From Comamonas odontotermitis (GTDB taxonomy: Bacteria > Pseudomonadota > Gammaproteobacteria > Burkholderiales > Burkholderiaceae_C): a stretch of DNA of 64,000 bases. Positions 48,922-58,151 of the stretch are shown one piece after another (position 1 is the stretch's first letter; every line of letters starts with the position of its first letter). The notes beneath the pieces are model-generated. The model was not told the origin of the DNA, did no database searches, and worked only from the letters and a program-made list of their open reading frames with translations. The stretch covers positions 3,955,001-4,019,000 of the forward strand of contig NZ_CP083451.1 of assembly GCF_020080045.1 (NCBI RefSeq). Direction: 5' to 3'. Both the position numbers and the translations under genes were made by a program.

Positions 48922-48951
48922 AAAAAAGCAAGCCTGCGGGCTTGCTTTTTT
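48922..48951 (+). terminator. Intrinsic terminator after the aldehyde dehydrogenase gene
   Basis: AAAAAAGCAAGCC and GGCTTGCTTTTTT pair around a short loop, 30 bases after the stop codon. The stem also works for the minus strand, which is converging. Confidence 0.88.
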
Positions 48952-48980
48952 ATTGCGGAAGGCAACACCTCCCATCAAAT

Positions 48981-49023
48981 GCTACATTTTAAATAGCAAT
49001 CTGTGCTTACCAATTAAGCGCCA
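48981..49023 (+). repeat. Dispersed intergenic repeat, copy 6
   Basis: TTTTAAATAGCAATCTGTGC continues with TTACCAATTAAGCGCC, matching the pattern of copies 1-3. It lies between the terminator and the 3' end of the LPG-synthase-TM gene. Confidence 0.5.
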
Positions 49024-49062
49024 AAGCCTTCTTTGGTTGAAAAAACGCTGTACAAAGGCGGT

Positions 49063-50019
49063 TCAACGCTCTGCAGCATCCGCTTCCCTTTCGCGCCGGC
49101 TGGGAAGACCGAAGGCCACTGCCCCCAGTGCGCCCTGCACCAGCGCATATACGCCATAGATCAAGCCTACGCCAACCGCCACAGCAGCCGGCACACCGAA
49201 GGGCGCCAGCGCCGCAGCGCTGGCCGCCTCGCGCGTGCCCCAGCCGCCCACACTCACCGGCAGCGCCGCCATCAAAAAGATGGGCGCCATGGCAAAGGCC
49301 CATGCGGCAACCGGCAGATGAATGCCCAGCGCCAGACCACCCAGCGCCAGAGCCCCTGCCGACAACACCTGCACCAGCGCCGACGAAGCCGCCTGCACCA
49401 GCATCTGCGCATGAAAATCAGGCCGCTGCGCCGCCTGCAGCAGTGGCAGCAGCCACGCAGGCAAATGAGCCGCATCGCGCCTGCCCAGCCACCACAACAG
49501 CAACCAGGGCAGTGCAATCCACAGTGCCGTGCCTGCCAGCATGGCCGCAACAAACCAGGCCTGCGGCACTCGCACTACGGGTGCCAGTACAGGGGCTGCC
49601 ACCGCCGCGCCCAGGGCGCCAATCGCGCACAGCATCCACAGGCCGCTCAGCCGGTCCAGCAGCACCGACAGCGACGATGCCGCCTTGCCCTGCCCCGTGC
49701 GCTGCAGCACCACGGCGCGGTATACATCGCCGCCCACCACGGCACCGGGCAGCAAGGCATTGAGACCGATGGCCTGAAAGTACCAGCGCAGTGCATCGGG
49801 CCAGCGCATCTCCGCGCCCAGCCAGCGCGCCAGTGCGCGCCAGCGCCATGCAGAAACCACGTTGGATGCGATGGCCGCGCACAAGCCCGCTGCCAGCCAC
49901 CCGCCATTGGCCGCGCGCAGGCGCGCCCACAGTGCAGCGGGGTCGGCAAAATAGGCAACGGCGCCCAGCAGGAGGGCGCCGCTTGCGGCCTTGATACAGG
50001 CTTTGTGGACTCGGTTCAC
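49063..50019 (-). CDS. Lysylphosphatidylglycerol synthase TM region / flippase-like (UPF0104) membrane protein
   Basis: A 318-residue protein with about eight membrane helices, LPG_synthase_TM type. Signature blocks are LNALLPGAVVGGDVYRAVVL and PVSVGGWGTREAA. Members without the catalytic lysyltransferase domain are thought to move lipid-linked sugars or lipids across the membrane. The start is GTG at 50019. It lies 13 bases after the GT2 gene on the same strand, so the two probably work together; a role in moving a polyprenyl-phosphate sugar is a reasonable guess. Confidence 0.82.
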   Translation of the reverse strand: MNRVHKACIKAASGALLLGAVAYFADPAALWARLRAANGGWLAAGLCAAIASNVVSAWRWRALARWLGAEMRWPDALRWYFQAIGLNALLPGAVVGGDVYRAVVLQRTGQGKAASSLSVLLDRLSGLWMLCAIGALGAAVAAPVLAPVVRVPQAWFVAAMLAGTALWIALPWLLLWWLGRRDAAHLPAWLLPLLQAAQRPDFHAQMLVQAASSALVQVLSAGALALGGLALGIHLPVAAWAFAMAPIFLMAALPVSVGGWGTREAASAAALAPFGVPAAVAVGVGLIYGVYALVQGALGAVAFGLPSRREREADAAER

Positions 50020-50032
50020 GCAGGCGCCAGGC

Positions 50033-51052
50033 TCATATGGCGGCAGTGGCTGCCGCGCGCGGCACCTCTACGCGCACCATCTGCGGGGCCTCCGCCGTGG
50101 TGTCGATGCGGTATTCGTCCGCGTAGTACTGGCGACCACCGCCCGATTCGTAGTACACACGGGTCAGCATTTCCCCGATCAGGCCTGCGGCCACAAAGGT
50201 CATGCCCATCAGCACCAGCATCACGCCAACAATCAGGAGCGGCCGGCCACCGATGCTCTCGCCCATCAGCTTGACGACGAACAGATAGGCCAGGATGAGA
50301 AAGCCGGGCGTGGCCAGCCACAGACCCAGGCCGCCAAAGGCGTGCAGCGGGCGCTGGCGATAGCGCATCAGAAACACCATCAGGATCAGATCCAGGATGA
50401 CGCGGAAGGTACGGTCAATGCCGTATTTGGACACGCCCGCCGTGCGCGCATGGTGGCGCACCGGCACTTCGGTGATGCGCGCACCGGCATCGCGCGCCAG
50501 CGACGGAATGAAGCGATGCAGCTCGCCGTACAGGTGAATACGGTCGATGATGTGGCGGCGGTACGCCTTGAGGGCGCAGCCATAGTCGTGCAGTTGCACG
50601 CCAGTGGCGTTGGATATGAGCCGGTTGGCTATTTTTGACGGCAATTTGCGCGAAATTGCTGCATCCTGGCGATCCTTGCGCCAGCCGGACACCATGTCCA
50701 CGCTGGCATCGGTTTCCAGGCGGTTGAGCAGCAGCGGAATATCGTCCGGCTCGTTTTGCAGGTCGGCATCCAGCGTCACCACATATTTGCCACGCACGCG
50801 GTCAAACCCGGCCTGCAGCGCGCTCGATTGGCCGTAGTTGCGGGCCAGAATCACCGGCCGCAGCCAGGGGCGGGTCGATGCCAGCTCCAGCAGCAGCCTG
50901 GCGCTGTCGTCCTTCGATCCATCGTCCACGGCAATCAGCTCGTAGCTGAGCGGCTGCGCGCGCATGGCCGCATCGATCCGGTCCACCAGGGCGGTCAGGT
51001 TGTCAAATTCGTTATAGATGGGGACGACGATGGATACGGCAGGAGAAGACAC
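50033..51052 (-). CDS. Family 2 glycosyltransferase, ArnC/RgtE-like polyprenyl-phosphate sugar transferase
   Basis: A 339-residue GT-A enzyme with two C-terminal membrane helices (about 225-250 and 268-290). VSIVVPIYNEFDNL is the donor-binding strand, VVTLDADLQNEP carries the DxD motif, and VPVRHHARTAGVSKY is a family block. Such enzymes load a sugar on undecaprenyl or dodecaprenyl phosphate. The start is GTG at 51052 (MSSPAVSIVVPIYN); a longer frame overlaps the divergent gene's promoter. With the GT39 gene and the UDP-galacturonate genes opposite, the likely donor is UDP-GalA. That assignment is inferred from neighbours only. Confidence 0.85.
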   Translation of the reverse strand: MSSPAVSIVVPIYNEFDNLTALVDRIDAAMRAQPLSYELIAVDDGSKDDSARLLLELASTRPWLRPVILARNYGQSSALQAGFDRVRGKYVVTLDADLQNEPDDIPLLLNRLETDASVDMVSGWRKDRQDAAISRKLPSKIANRLISNATGVQLHDYGCALKAYRRHIIDRIHLYGELHRFIPSLARDAGARITEVPVRHHARTAGVSKYGIDRTFRVILDLILMVFLMRYRQRPLHAFGGLGLWLATPGFLILAYLFVVKLMGESIGGRPLLIVGVMLVLMGMTFVAAGLIGEMLTRVYYESGGGRQYYADEYRIDTTAEAPQMVRVEVPRAAATAAI

Positions 51053-51179
51053 GGCGCTTGGTATTTTGCTAAAACAGCGGTCGCCTATACTACCTGATCC
51101 GCCCTTTCCTCTGCTGCTGATGCGACAGGCCAGGCTCTCGCCCAGGCCCCGTGCGCATGGGCGCATCCGTGTTTCTGCC

Positions 51180-52724
51180 ATGACGTCTTCGCCCTCCGCT
51201 TCTGCCAAAGACTGGCAGCAGCCCCTCTACCAGCACCCGCTGGCCTGGATACTGCTGCTGGCCTGTGCGCACATCATCTCGCGCGTCACCATCTCGGAGG
51301 GCATGAAGTGGGACGAGTCCGAGCAAATCCTCTGGTCGCAGGAGTTCCTATTGGGCTACGGCTCTCAGCCCCCCGCCTACAGCTGGCTGCAATGGGCCGT
51401 GGGCCAGGTGCTGGGGCCATCGGTGCTGGCGCTCTCCATCGTCAAACACAGCCTGATCGTGCTCACCTATGTGCTGGCCTGGCAGGCCGCGCGCGTGCTG
51501 CTGCCCGCCAAGGGCGCCTTCTGGGTGGCAGGCGGCCTACTGCTGATGCTGCCCTTTGGCTGGGACAGCGTGCGCGACCAGACCCACACCATCCTCGTGA
51601 CCGCCATGACTTTTGGCACCTGGTGGATGGTGCTGCGTCAGGTCAAGACGCCCAACCCTGTCCATTTTGTCTGGCTGGGCGTGTTCTGCGGCCTGGGCAT
51701 GCTGGCCAAATACAGCTTTGCCATGCTGATCGGCGTGCTCTTTGTGACTGCACTGACGGTGCCGCAGGTGCGCCGCGCCATACTGGGCCATGGCTGGTGG
51801 CTCGCTCCGCTGGTGGGCCTGCTGATCTTTGCGCCACACGCCTGGTGGCTGTCGCAGCATTGGCGTGAGGCCACCACGGAAACCATCCACAAGATGGACA
51901 TCTCCACCCAGGTCTCGCACCTCAAAGGCCTGGGCGCCCTGGCCAAGGCCGTATTTTCCACGCTGGGGCTGTGGCTTATTGTTGCGCTGGCAACCTATCG
52001 GGGGCGCTTGTGGAGGGCCGCCTACCGCGCAGAGGCAACAGCAGGTGCCGTGCCCGACTGGCGCGCCTGGGCATGGCCGCTGCTGCGCCGCTATCTGGCC
52101 CTGGTATTCCTCATTCTGATCGCCATGGTGGTGGTGGGCGATGTCAGCAGCTTCAAGCAGCGCTGGGTGCTGCCCCTGACGGCCATTGCACCACTGGCGC
52201 TGTATGCCTGGCGCCCGGCCCTGCTGGCGGAAGGAACGGGCCGCGGCTATACCACGGCGGTAGTGCTGTTTGCGCTGGTGTTCTGGACCCTCGCCACGAT
52301 CCGCCCCTGGCAGGCTGACTGGCGCCACGACCCCGACGAGCTGAACCACCCGGTTGCCCAACTGGCCCAGCAGCTGGCGGCCGCTGGCTACGACGGCAAA
52401 GGCGTGATTGTTGGCTCCGACCACATGGTGGCCGCCATGCTGCGCTCGCACAACCCGCATGCCTATGCCATGTCCTGCACCGCCGAGTGGGGCCGCATGG
52501 CCGAATGCCTTGCAGGTGGCCGCGCCCGGGCTGCCGATTCCCGTGTAGGCCTGCTGTACATTGCACGCATGGACAAGGCCGCGCCCGACTGGTGGGACAC
52601 CGTGCTCGCCAGCCACCCAGGGGCTGCACCGCAGTCCTTCACCATTCCTTTCGTCCATATGCGCGCCAGCACGCCGCCCATGCAATACCAGTATGTGTGG
52701 CTGCCTGCCCCCGTGAACCCATGA
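51180..52724 (+). CDS. Family 39 (ArnT/Rgt-like) membrane glycosyltransferase
   Basis: A 514-residue GT-C protein with about 11-12 membrane helices and a short C-terminal periplasmic part. The first periplasmic loop has MKWDESEQILWSQE, with the Asp/Glu pair used by GT39 enzymes to take sugar from a polyprenyl-phosphate donor. GYGSQPPAYSWLQWAVG is the following conserved block. ArnT adds aminoarabinose and Rgt enzymes add GalA to lipid A or core. The ATG at 51180 suits the N-terminal helix. Its stop overlaps the next ATG (ATGA), so it is coupled to the epimerase gene. Confidence 0.85.
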   Translation: MTSSPSASAKDWQQPLYQHPLAWILLLACAHIISRVTISEGMKWDESEQILWSQEFLLGYGSQPPAYSWLQWAVGQVLGPSVLALSIVKHSLIVLTYVLAWQAARVLLPAKGAFWVAGGLLLMLPFGWDSVRDQTHTILVTAMTFGTWWMVLRQVKTPNPVHFVWLGVFCGLGMLAKYSFAMLIGVLFVTALTVPQVRRAILGHGWWLAPLVGLLIFAPHAWWLSQHWREATTETIHKMDISTQVSHLKGLGALAKAVFSTLGLWLIVALATYRGRLWRAAYRAEATAGAVPDWRAWAWPLLRRYLALVFLILIAMVVVGDVSSFKQRWVLPLTAIAPLALYAWRPALLAEGTGRGYTTAVVLFALVFWTLATIRPWQADWRHDPDELNHPVAQLAQQLAAAGYDGKGVIVGSDHMVAAMLRSHNPHAYAMSCTAEWGRMAECLAGGRARAADSRVGLLYIARMDKAAPDWWDTVLASHPGAAPQSFTIPFVHMRASTPPMQYQYVWLPAPVNP

Positions 52725-53731
52725 ACACTGTCCTCGTCACCGGCGCCGCCGGTTTTATCGGTATGCACTGTGCCCAGCGCCTGCTCGCCCAGGGCCTGGC
52801 TGTGGTGGGCATCGACAACCTCAACAACTACTACGATGTGGCGCTGAAGGATGCGCGCCTGGCACAGCTGCAAAGCCACCCCCATTTCCGCTTCGTGAAG
52901 CTGGATGTGGCCGACCGCGCAGGCATGGCTGCCCTCTTTGACGAAGTGCGCCCCCAGCGCGTGCTGCACCTAGCCGCCCAGGCCGGCGTGCGCTATTCCA
53001 TCGACCAGCCCGACGACTACACCGACAGCAACCTGCTGGGCTTTGGCAATGTTCTGCAAGGCTGCCGCAAGCACGAGGTGGCGCACCTGGTGTACGCCAG
53101 CAGCTCCAGCGTGTACGGCGGCAATGCCAAGATGCCCTATGCCGAAAGCGATGCGGTCGACCACCCGATCAGCTACTACGCGGCCACCAAGAAGGCCAAC
53201 GAGCTGATGGCGCACACCTATTCGCACCTGTATGGCATGCCCACGACCGGGCTGCGGTTCTTCACCGTGTACGGTCCCTGGGGTCGGCCCGATATGGCCT
53301 TGTTCAAGTTCACCAAGGCGATTCTGGCGGGCGAGACCATCGACGTGTATGGCAACGGCGAGTTGGTACGCGATTTCACCTTCATCGACGACATTGTCGA
53401 AGGCATCCTGCGCGTGCTGGACAAGCCTGCGGCTCCCGATGCCGGCTACGACGCGCTGCAGCCCAACCCGGGCACCAGCACCGCCCCTTACCGCATCTTC
53501 AACATCGGCAACAGCAATCCCACGGTGCTGATGGACTACATCGCAGCGCTGGAATCGGCCTTGGGCACCACCGCCAACAAGCGTATGCTGCCCATACAGC
53601 CGGGCGATATGCACAGCACATCGGCCGACACCCGCGCCCTGCAGGCCTGGGTGAACTTTGCCCCATCGACCACTGTCAGAGACGGTGTCCAGCGCTTTGT
53701 GGACTGGTACCGCTCGTTCTACCGCGTATGA
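52721..53731 (+). CDS. UDP-glucuronate 4-epimerase (NAD-dependent SDR)
   Basis: A 336-residue extended short-chain dehydrogenase that interconverts UDP-GlcA and UDP-GalA. The NAD loop is GAAGFIG (residues 8-14) and the catalytic pair is in [39 protein letters not shown] marks the UDP-glucuronate 4-epimerase (CapJ/LpsL) branch and separates it from UDP-glucose 4-epimerases. Its ATG overlaps the GT39 stop and its stop overlaps the ugd ATG, so the three genes are translated as one unit. Ugd supplies its substrate. Confidence 0.93.
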   Translation: MNTVLVTGAAGFIGMHCAQRLLAQGLAVVGIDNLNNYYDVALKDARLAQLQSHPHFRFVKLDVADRAGMAALFDEVRPQRVLHLAAQAGVRYSIDQPDDYTDSNLLGFGNVLQGCRKHEVAHLVYASSSSVYGGNAKMPYAESDAVDHPISYYAATKKANELMAHTYSHLYGMPTTGLRFFTVYGPWGRPDMALFKFTKAILAGETIDVYGNGELVRDFTFIDDIVEGILRVLDKPAAPDAGYDALQPNPGTSTAPYRIFNIGNSNPTVLMDYIAALESALGTTANKRMLPIQPGDMHSTSADTRALQAWVNFAPSTTVRDGVQRFVDWYRSFYRV

Positions 53732-55071
53732 AAGTCACTGTTTTCGGAACCGGCTATGTCGGTCTTGTACAAGGGGCCGTGCTGGCCGACGTAGGCCACC
53801 AGGTGCTCTGCGTGGATGTGGACGCCGCCAAGGTGGCCGCACTGCAGGCCGGGCAGATTCCCATCCATGAGCCGGGCCTCGACAAGCTCGTGACCAGCAA
53901 CCACGCCAACGGCCGCCTGCGCTTTACCACCGATGCGGCCGAAGGCGTGCGGCACAGCGAGGTCATCTTCCTGGCCGTGGGCACCCCGCCCGATGAGGAT
54001 GGCAGCGCCGACCTGCAATACGTGCTGGCGGTGGCCCGCACCATTGCCCAGCACATGACGGGGTCGCGCATCGTCATCAACAAATCCACAGTCCCCGTTG
54101 GCACCGCCGACAAAGTGCGCGACGTGATCGCGCAGGGCCTCGCCGCTCGTGGCGCGAGCTACGGCTTTGACGTGGTCTCCAACCCCGAATTCCTGAAGGA
54201 AGGCGCCGCAGTCGCCGACTGCCAGCGGCCCGACCGCATCATCATCGGCACGGGCAACCCGGCATCCGAGGCCCGGCTGCGCGAGCTGTACGCGCCCTTC
54301 AACCGCAACCACGACAGGATCGTCGTGATGGATGTGCGAAGCGCGGAGCTGACCAAGTACGCCGCCAATGCCATGCTGGCCACCAAGATCAGCTTCATGA
54401 ACGAGATCGCCAACCTGGCCGAACGGCTGGGCGCCAATGTGGAAGCCGTGCGCCGCGGCATCGGCAGCGATCCTCGCATTGGCTACCACTTCATCTACCC
54501 CGGCGCGGGCTATGGCGGCAGCTGCTTCCCCAAGGATGTGAAAGCCCTGGTCCGCACCGCGCAGGACACCGGCTTCGAGCCCCTATTGCTGAACGCCGTG
54601 GAGGCCCGCAACGAAGCCCAGCGCAACGTGCTGTTCGAGCGCATCAGCGCCTTCTATGGCGGGCAGTTGCAGGGCAGAACCATTGCACTGTGGGGCCTGG
54701 CCTTCAAGCCCAATACCGACGACATGCGCGAGGCACCCAGCCGCAACCTGCTCGAAGCCCTGTGGGCAGCAGGCGCCCGGGTACAGGCCTACGACCCGGT
54801 GGCGATGAAAGAAGCGCGACGCATCTATGGCGAGCGCGACGACCTGGTACTGGTGGACAGCGTGGATGCAGCCGTGCAGGGCGCCGATTGCCTGGCAATC
54901 GTCACCGAGTGGCAAATCTTCCGTGCGCCCGATTTCGAGCAACTCGCCGCCAGCCTGAAGGACCGCATGGTGTTCGATGGCCGCAACCTGTACGACCCGG
55001 CGCAGGTAGCCAGCTACGGCCTGGGCTATGTCTCCATTGGCCGCCAGCCTGTGCGGCCCAAGGGCCATTGA
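53728..55071 (+). CDS. ugd: UDP-glucose 6-dehydrogenase
   Basis: Oxidises UDP-glucose to UDP-glucuronate with two NAD+. At 447 residues it fits the family. [20 protein letters not shown] is the NAD-binding N-terminus; the catalytic Cys is C266 in [24 protein letters not shown] is the C-terminal-domain signature. Its ATG overlaps the stop of the epimerase gene (ATGA). An IS3-family element is inserted 31 bases after its stop, so its terminator is now about 1.4 kb away. Confidence 0.97.
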   Translation: MKVTVFGTGYVGLVQGAVLADVGHQVLCVDVDAAKVAALQAGQIPIHEPGLDKLVTSNHANGRLRFTTDAAEGVRHSEVIFLAVGTPPDEDGSADLQYVLAVARTIAQHMTGSRIVINKSTVPVGTADKVRDVIAQGLAARGASYGFDVVSNPEFLKEGAAVADCQRPDRIIIGTGNPASEARLRELYAPFNRNHDRIVVMDVRSAELTKYAANAMLATKISFMNEIANLAERLGANVEAVRRGIGSDPRIGYHFIYPGAGYGGSCFPKDVKALVRTAQDTGFEPLLLNAVEARNEAQRNVLFERISAFYGGQLQGRTIALWGLAFKPNTDDMREAPSRNLLEALWAAGARVQAYDPVAMKEARRIYGERDDLVLVDSVDAAVQGADCLAIVTEWQIFRAPDFEQLAASLKDRMVFDGRNLYDPAQVASYGLGYVSIGRQPVRPKGH

Positions 55072-55128
55072 AGCGCGCCCCCCAACAGCGGGATCGGGAG
55101 CATGACTCGTCCTGTCATAGGTTGACAC

Positions 55129-55965
55129 CTATTCGCGACTAATCTCCAGCCCAAGCTGGTTGGCGAGAGACGCCCGATGTACTGCATCGGGCGTTTTGTA
55201 TTTTAGGGACAGGTGCGGCCGACGCTCGTTGTACAGCCGTACCGATTCGCCCACCATGGTGCGGGCCTGCGAGAGATCGGCAGGTCGTTGCAACAAGTAT
55301 TCCATCTTGAGGATTCCATTGACCCGCTCAGCCAGAGCGTTTTGGTAGCAATCGTAGCCATCGGTCATGGAGCAGGTGATGCGGTGGCGTGCATGGATGC
55401 GCTGGTATTGAGCCGAGCAGTACTGAACACCTCTATCAGAGTGGTGTACGAGCGGCTGATCTGTTCGCCGCTGACGCAGTGCCATCTTCAACGCTTGGCT
55501 GACCTGCTTGGTCTCCAGACTATCGTGCACGTGCCAGCCCACGATCTTGCGCGAGTAGGCATCGGTCACCAGGCTCAGATAGGCAGTCTTCTCCTTGGTG
55601 GGTAGATACGTGATGTCAGCGACCCATAGCTGCTCACAACCACTTGCCACTGTTTTGGTCGGGCCCTCCTTGAGTAGATTGGGGTGCCTGCGGTAGTGAT
55701 GATGGCTATTGGTGGTCTTGTGGTACGCATGCCGTGGCAGCACCAGCATGCGTGCTTGGCGCAGGACAACGAACAGTGCATCGCGCCCGATCTGGATTCC
55801 CGCCTGTTCAAGCGGCGGCTTGAGCAAGTGCAGCAGTTTGCGCGTGCCAATGCGTGGCTGATGGCGCCTCTCTTCACTGGCCAACTCCACCACCGCCTTG
55901 TCCCGCTCGCTGCGTGCACGCTGGCAGACCAGGCGCTTGTAGTGCGCTTGGCGGCTGATTCCCAT
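55129..55965 (-). CDS. IS3-family transposase OrfB (integrase core, DDE)
   Basis: The catalytic half of the IS3 transposase. The stand-alone frame from the ATG at 55965 is 278 residues. DDE residues appear in WVADITYLPT, VHHSDRGVQYCS and NALAERVNGILKMEY. The same frame stays open upstream of that ATG to about 56037, reading KACGQVLTQKLVKGLSV, a typical OrfB N-terminus, so the functional product is an OrfAB fusion made by -1 frameshifting at AAAAAAG (56037-56031). It ends 27 bases inside the left end of the element. Confidence 0.92.
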   Translation of the reverse strand: MGISRQAHYKRLVCQRARSERDKAVVELASEERRHQPRIGTRKLLHLLKPPLEQAGIQIGRDALFVVLRQARMLVLPRHAYHKTTNSHHHYRRHPNLLKEGPTKTVASGCEQLWVADITYLPTKEKTAYLSLVTDAYSRKIVGWHVHDSLETKQVSQALKMALRQRRTDQPLVHHSDRGVQYCSAQYQRIHARHRITCSMTDGYDCYQNALAERVNGILKMEYLLQRPADLSQARTMVGESVRLYNERRPHLSLKYKTPDAVHRASLANQLGLEISRE

Positions 55966-55988
55966 GTAGCGGCAAGCCCTCGTGACGC

Positions 55989-56387
55989 TTAACCCTTTGA
56001 CGAGCTTTTGCGTGAGGACTTGCCCGCAGGCTTTTTTGTGACTTGGACTCCGTAGTCGCGCTTGAGCACGTTCACTACCGCTTCAAAGAAGGCCGCTTTC
56101 TCGCGGGCTTCTTTCAGTTGCACTTCCAGCTCCTTGATGCGCTGCTCTGGAGTCAGCAGCTTGGGCGATTCAGGCATCTTCTGTAATCCTTTGCCCCTTG
56201 ATGATGCAGCTTTCCAGTCCTGCCGTCCGTGCTTGCGAAGCCACACCAGTACAGTTGAGGCGCCCTGGATTCCGTACCGCTCATGGGCCTGCCGGTAGGT
56301 CAGCTCACCTCTTTCTACTTGATCGACTACTGCGAGTTTAAAAGCCAGCGTGTAGTCCCGTTGCGTTCTCTTAACCCACTGTTCCAT
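55989..56387 (-). CDS. IS3-family transposase OrfA (helix-turn-helix)
   Basis: A 132-residue DNA-binding protein of the element. A helix-turn-helix covers about residues 8-55 (RDYTLAFKLAVVDQVERGEL, then GIQGASTVLVWLRKHG) and a coiled coil with a leucine-zipper-like pattern about 75-110. The frame contains A-AAA-AAG near its end, where a -1 shift leads into OrfB. Alone it would act as the regulatory OrfA product. Confidence 0.92.
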   Translation of the reverse strand: MEQWVKRTQRDYTLAFKLAVVDQVERGELTYRQAHERYGIQGASTVLVWLRKHGRQDWKAASSRGKGLQKMPESPKLLTPEQRIKELEVQLKEAREKAAFFEAVVNVLKRDYGVQVTKKPAGKSSRKSSSKG

Positions 56388-56450
56388 TTGACTTTCCTTT
56401 CTGTTCTTCAGAAAGGTGTCAACCCAATTCAGGACGGGTCAGCACGCACA

Positions 56451-56480
56451 AAAAAAGCAAGTCCACGGACTTGCTTTTTT
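56451..56480. terminator. Terminator, probably bidirectional and once next to ugd
   Basis: AAAAAAGCAAGTCC and GGACTTGCTTTTTT form a long stem with T-runs in both directions. It now serves the lysP-like permease gene on the minus strand. Before the IS insertion it would have ended ugd as well. Confidence 0.8.
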
Positions 56481-56525
56481 ACGGTCAAAACACGCTATAG
56501 CGCTTAACCATCAAACGTTTCAAGC

Positions 56526-58025
56526 TCATTTTTTGATAGTAACATGCCCGTCAAAACGCATATCGCGGTAGGCCACGGTGCGTGAACCCTTGGCCATGCG
56601 GTAGCCCCACCAGATCACCAAAAACACCGGCAGGCCGATATAGGTAGCCACCACGCCACCCCAATCGATCTGGTCTTTCAGGAATGCCTCGTAGTTCTGG
56701 CCCAGCGTGATGGTGAGGCACAGAACGAAAGCAAAGATCGGCCCGAAAGGGAACCAGGGCGATACATAGGGCAGTTGCGACACATCATGCCCCTGCGCCA
56801 CAAAGCCCTTGCGAAAGCGGTAGTGGCTCACGGCAATGCCCAGCCAGGCGATGAAACCTGTCATGCCCGAAAGGTTCAAAAGCCACAGGTACACCGTCTT
56901 GGGGCTGAACAGAAAGCTGAAAAAGCACAGCCCGGCCATCACCGTGGTGGCCAGCAGCGCCAGCACCGGCACCCCGTTGCCCGACAGACGCGCAAATGCC
57001 TTGGGCGCCATGCCCTGGCAGGCCAGCGTGTAGAGCATGCGCGTGGAGGCATACATGCCCGAATTTCCTGCCGACAGCACCGAAGTGAGCACCACCGCAT
57101 TCATGACGGCAGCCGCCGACAGCAGCCCGGCTTTCTGGAACACCAGGGTAAAGGGGCTCACGCTGATGTCGCCCACCTCGTTGCGCAGCAGCTGCGGGTC
57201 GGTGTAGGGAATGAGCGAGCTGATGACCGCAATCGCCAGCACATAGAACAGCAGAATGCGCCAGAACACCTGGCGCACCGCGCGCGGAATGTTGCGTGCG
57301 GGGTCTTCCGACTCTGCCGCTGCAATGCCGATGAGCTCCGTCCCCTGAAAGGAAAAGCCCACAATCATCGCCACGCCGATCAGCGCTGCAAAGCCCCCTG
57401 CAAAGGGCGCATCCCCCACTTGCCACGTAGCCAGAGCACCCCAGATGCCGTTTTGCGGGCCGCCATGGAGAATGCCTACGATCATGGCCACGCCAATCGC
57501 GATGAACACCAGCACCGTCGTCACCTTGATGGCGGCAAACCAGTACTCTGCCTCACCAAAGCCTTTGACCGAGATGGCATTGAGCGCCACCATCAGCAGC
57601 AGGAACAGGGCACTCCACCAATAACCCGGCACATCGGGAAACCAGTATGTCATCACCAACTGCGACGCCACCAGATCGACCGCAATCGTGATCGCCCAGT
57701 TGTACCAATAGTTCCAGCCCAGCGCAAAGCCAAAGCCTTCGTCGACATAGCGCGCGCCGTAGGTGGCAAACGAACCCGACACTGGCATATAGGCCGCCAG
57801 CTCGCCCAGGCTGGTCATCAAAAAATACACCATCAGGCCGATGACACCATAGGCGAGCAGCGCGCCGCCGGGCCCGGCCTGGGCAATGGTGGCGCCAGAG
57901 GCCACGAACAGGCCCGTGCCGATGGAGCCGCCAATGGCAATCATCGACAGATGGCGGGCCTTGAGGTCGCGGCGCAGCTCGGTCGCGGCGCCGGAGGGAG
58001 AGGAACGGGAAGCAGTACCCGGCAT
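56526..58025 (-). CDS. lysP: Lysine-specific permease (APC family)
   Basis: A 499-residue, 12-helix amino acid:proton symporter. Long stretches such as LKARHLSMIAIGGSIGTGLF, YMPVSGSFATYGARYVDEGF, FQGTELIGIAAAESEDPA and GNSGMYASTRMLYTLAC match what I remember of E. coli LysP nearly residue for residue. The lysine specificity is inferred from that resemblance. It stands alone; the start at 58025 follows no strong ribosome binding site but gives the usual N-terminal length. Confidence 0.9.
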   Translation of the reverse strand: MPGTASRSSPSGAATELRRDLKARHLSMIAIGGSIGTGLFVASGATIAQAGPGGALLAYGVIGLMVYFLMTSLGELAAYMPVSGSFATYGARYVDEGFGFALGWNYWYNWAITIAVDLVASQLVMTYWFPDVPGYWWSALFLLLMVALNAISVKGFGEAEYWFAAIKVTTVLVFIAIGVAMIVGILHGGPQNGIWGALATWQVGDAPFAGGFAALIGVAMIVGFSFQGTELIGIAAAESEDPARNIPRAVRQVFWRILLFYVLAIAVISSLIPYTDPQLLRNEVGDISVSPFTLVFQKAGLLSAAAVMNAVVLTSVLSAGNSGMYASTRMLYTLACQGMAPKAFARLSGNGVPVLALLATTVMAGLCFFSFLFSPKTVYLWLLNLSGMTGFIAWLGIAVSHYRFRKGFVAQGHDVSQLPYVSPWFPFGPIFAFVLCLTITLGQNYEAFLKDQIDWGGVVATYIGLPVFLVIWWGYRMAKGSRTVAYRDMRFDGHVTIKK

Positions 58026-58151
58026 AGAAACAGCGCAGCCATAGCTGCGCGCACAACAAACAAGGGTGCCATTATCAACGCAGCCGCTCGCCCCTGCCGG
58101 GGAGCGGGCGCTAATCCGCAGCCTGTGCCTTGCTTTAGACCCTAGCCACGC

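Larger units (their letters stand above)
55103..56441 (-). mobile_element. IS3-family insertion sequence, apparently intact
   Basis: A 1339-bp element. Imperfect terminal inverted repeats: left TGACTCGTCCTG then GGTTGACACCT; right (complement) TGACCCGTCCTG then GGTTGACACCT. The 3-bp direct repeat GCA flanks it (55100-55102 and 56442-56444), the target duplication. It carries orfA and orfB joined by a -1 frameshift site. Everything needed for transposition seems present. The subgroup (IS51- or IS150-like by TSD length) was not determined. Confidence 0.9.
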
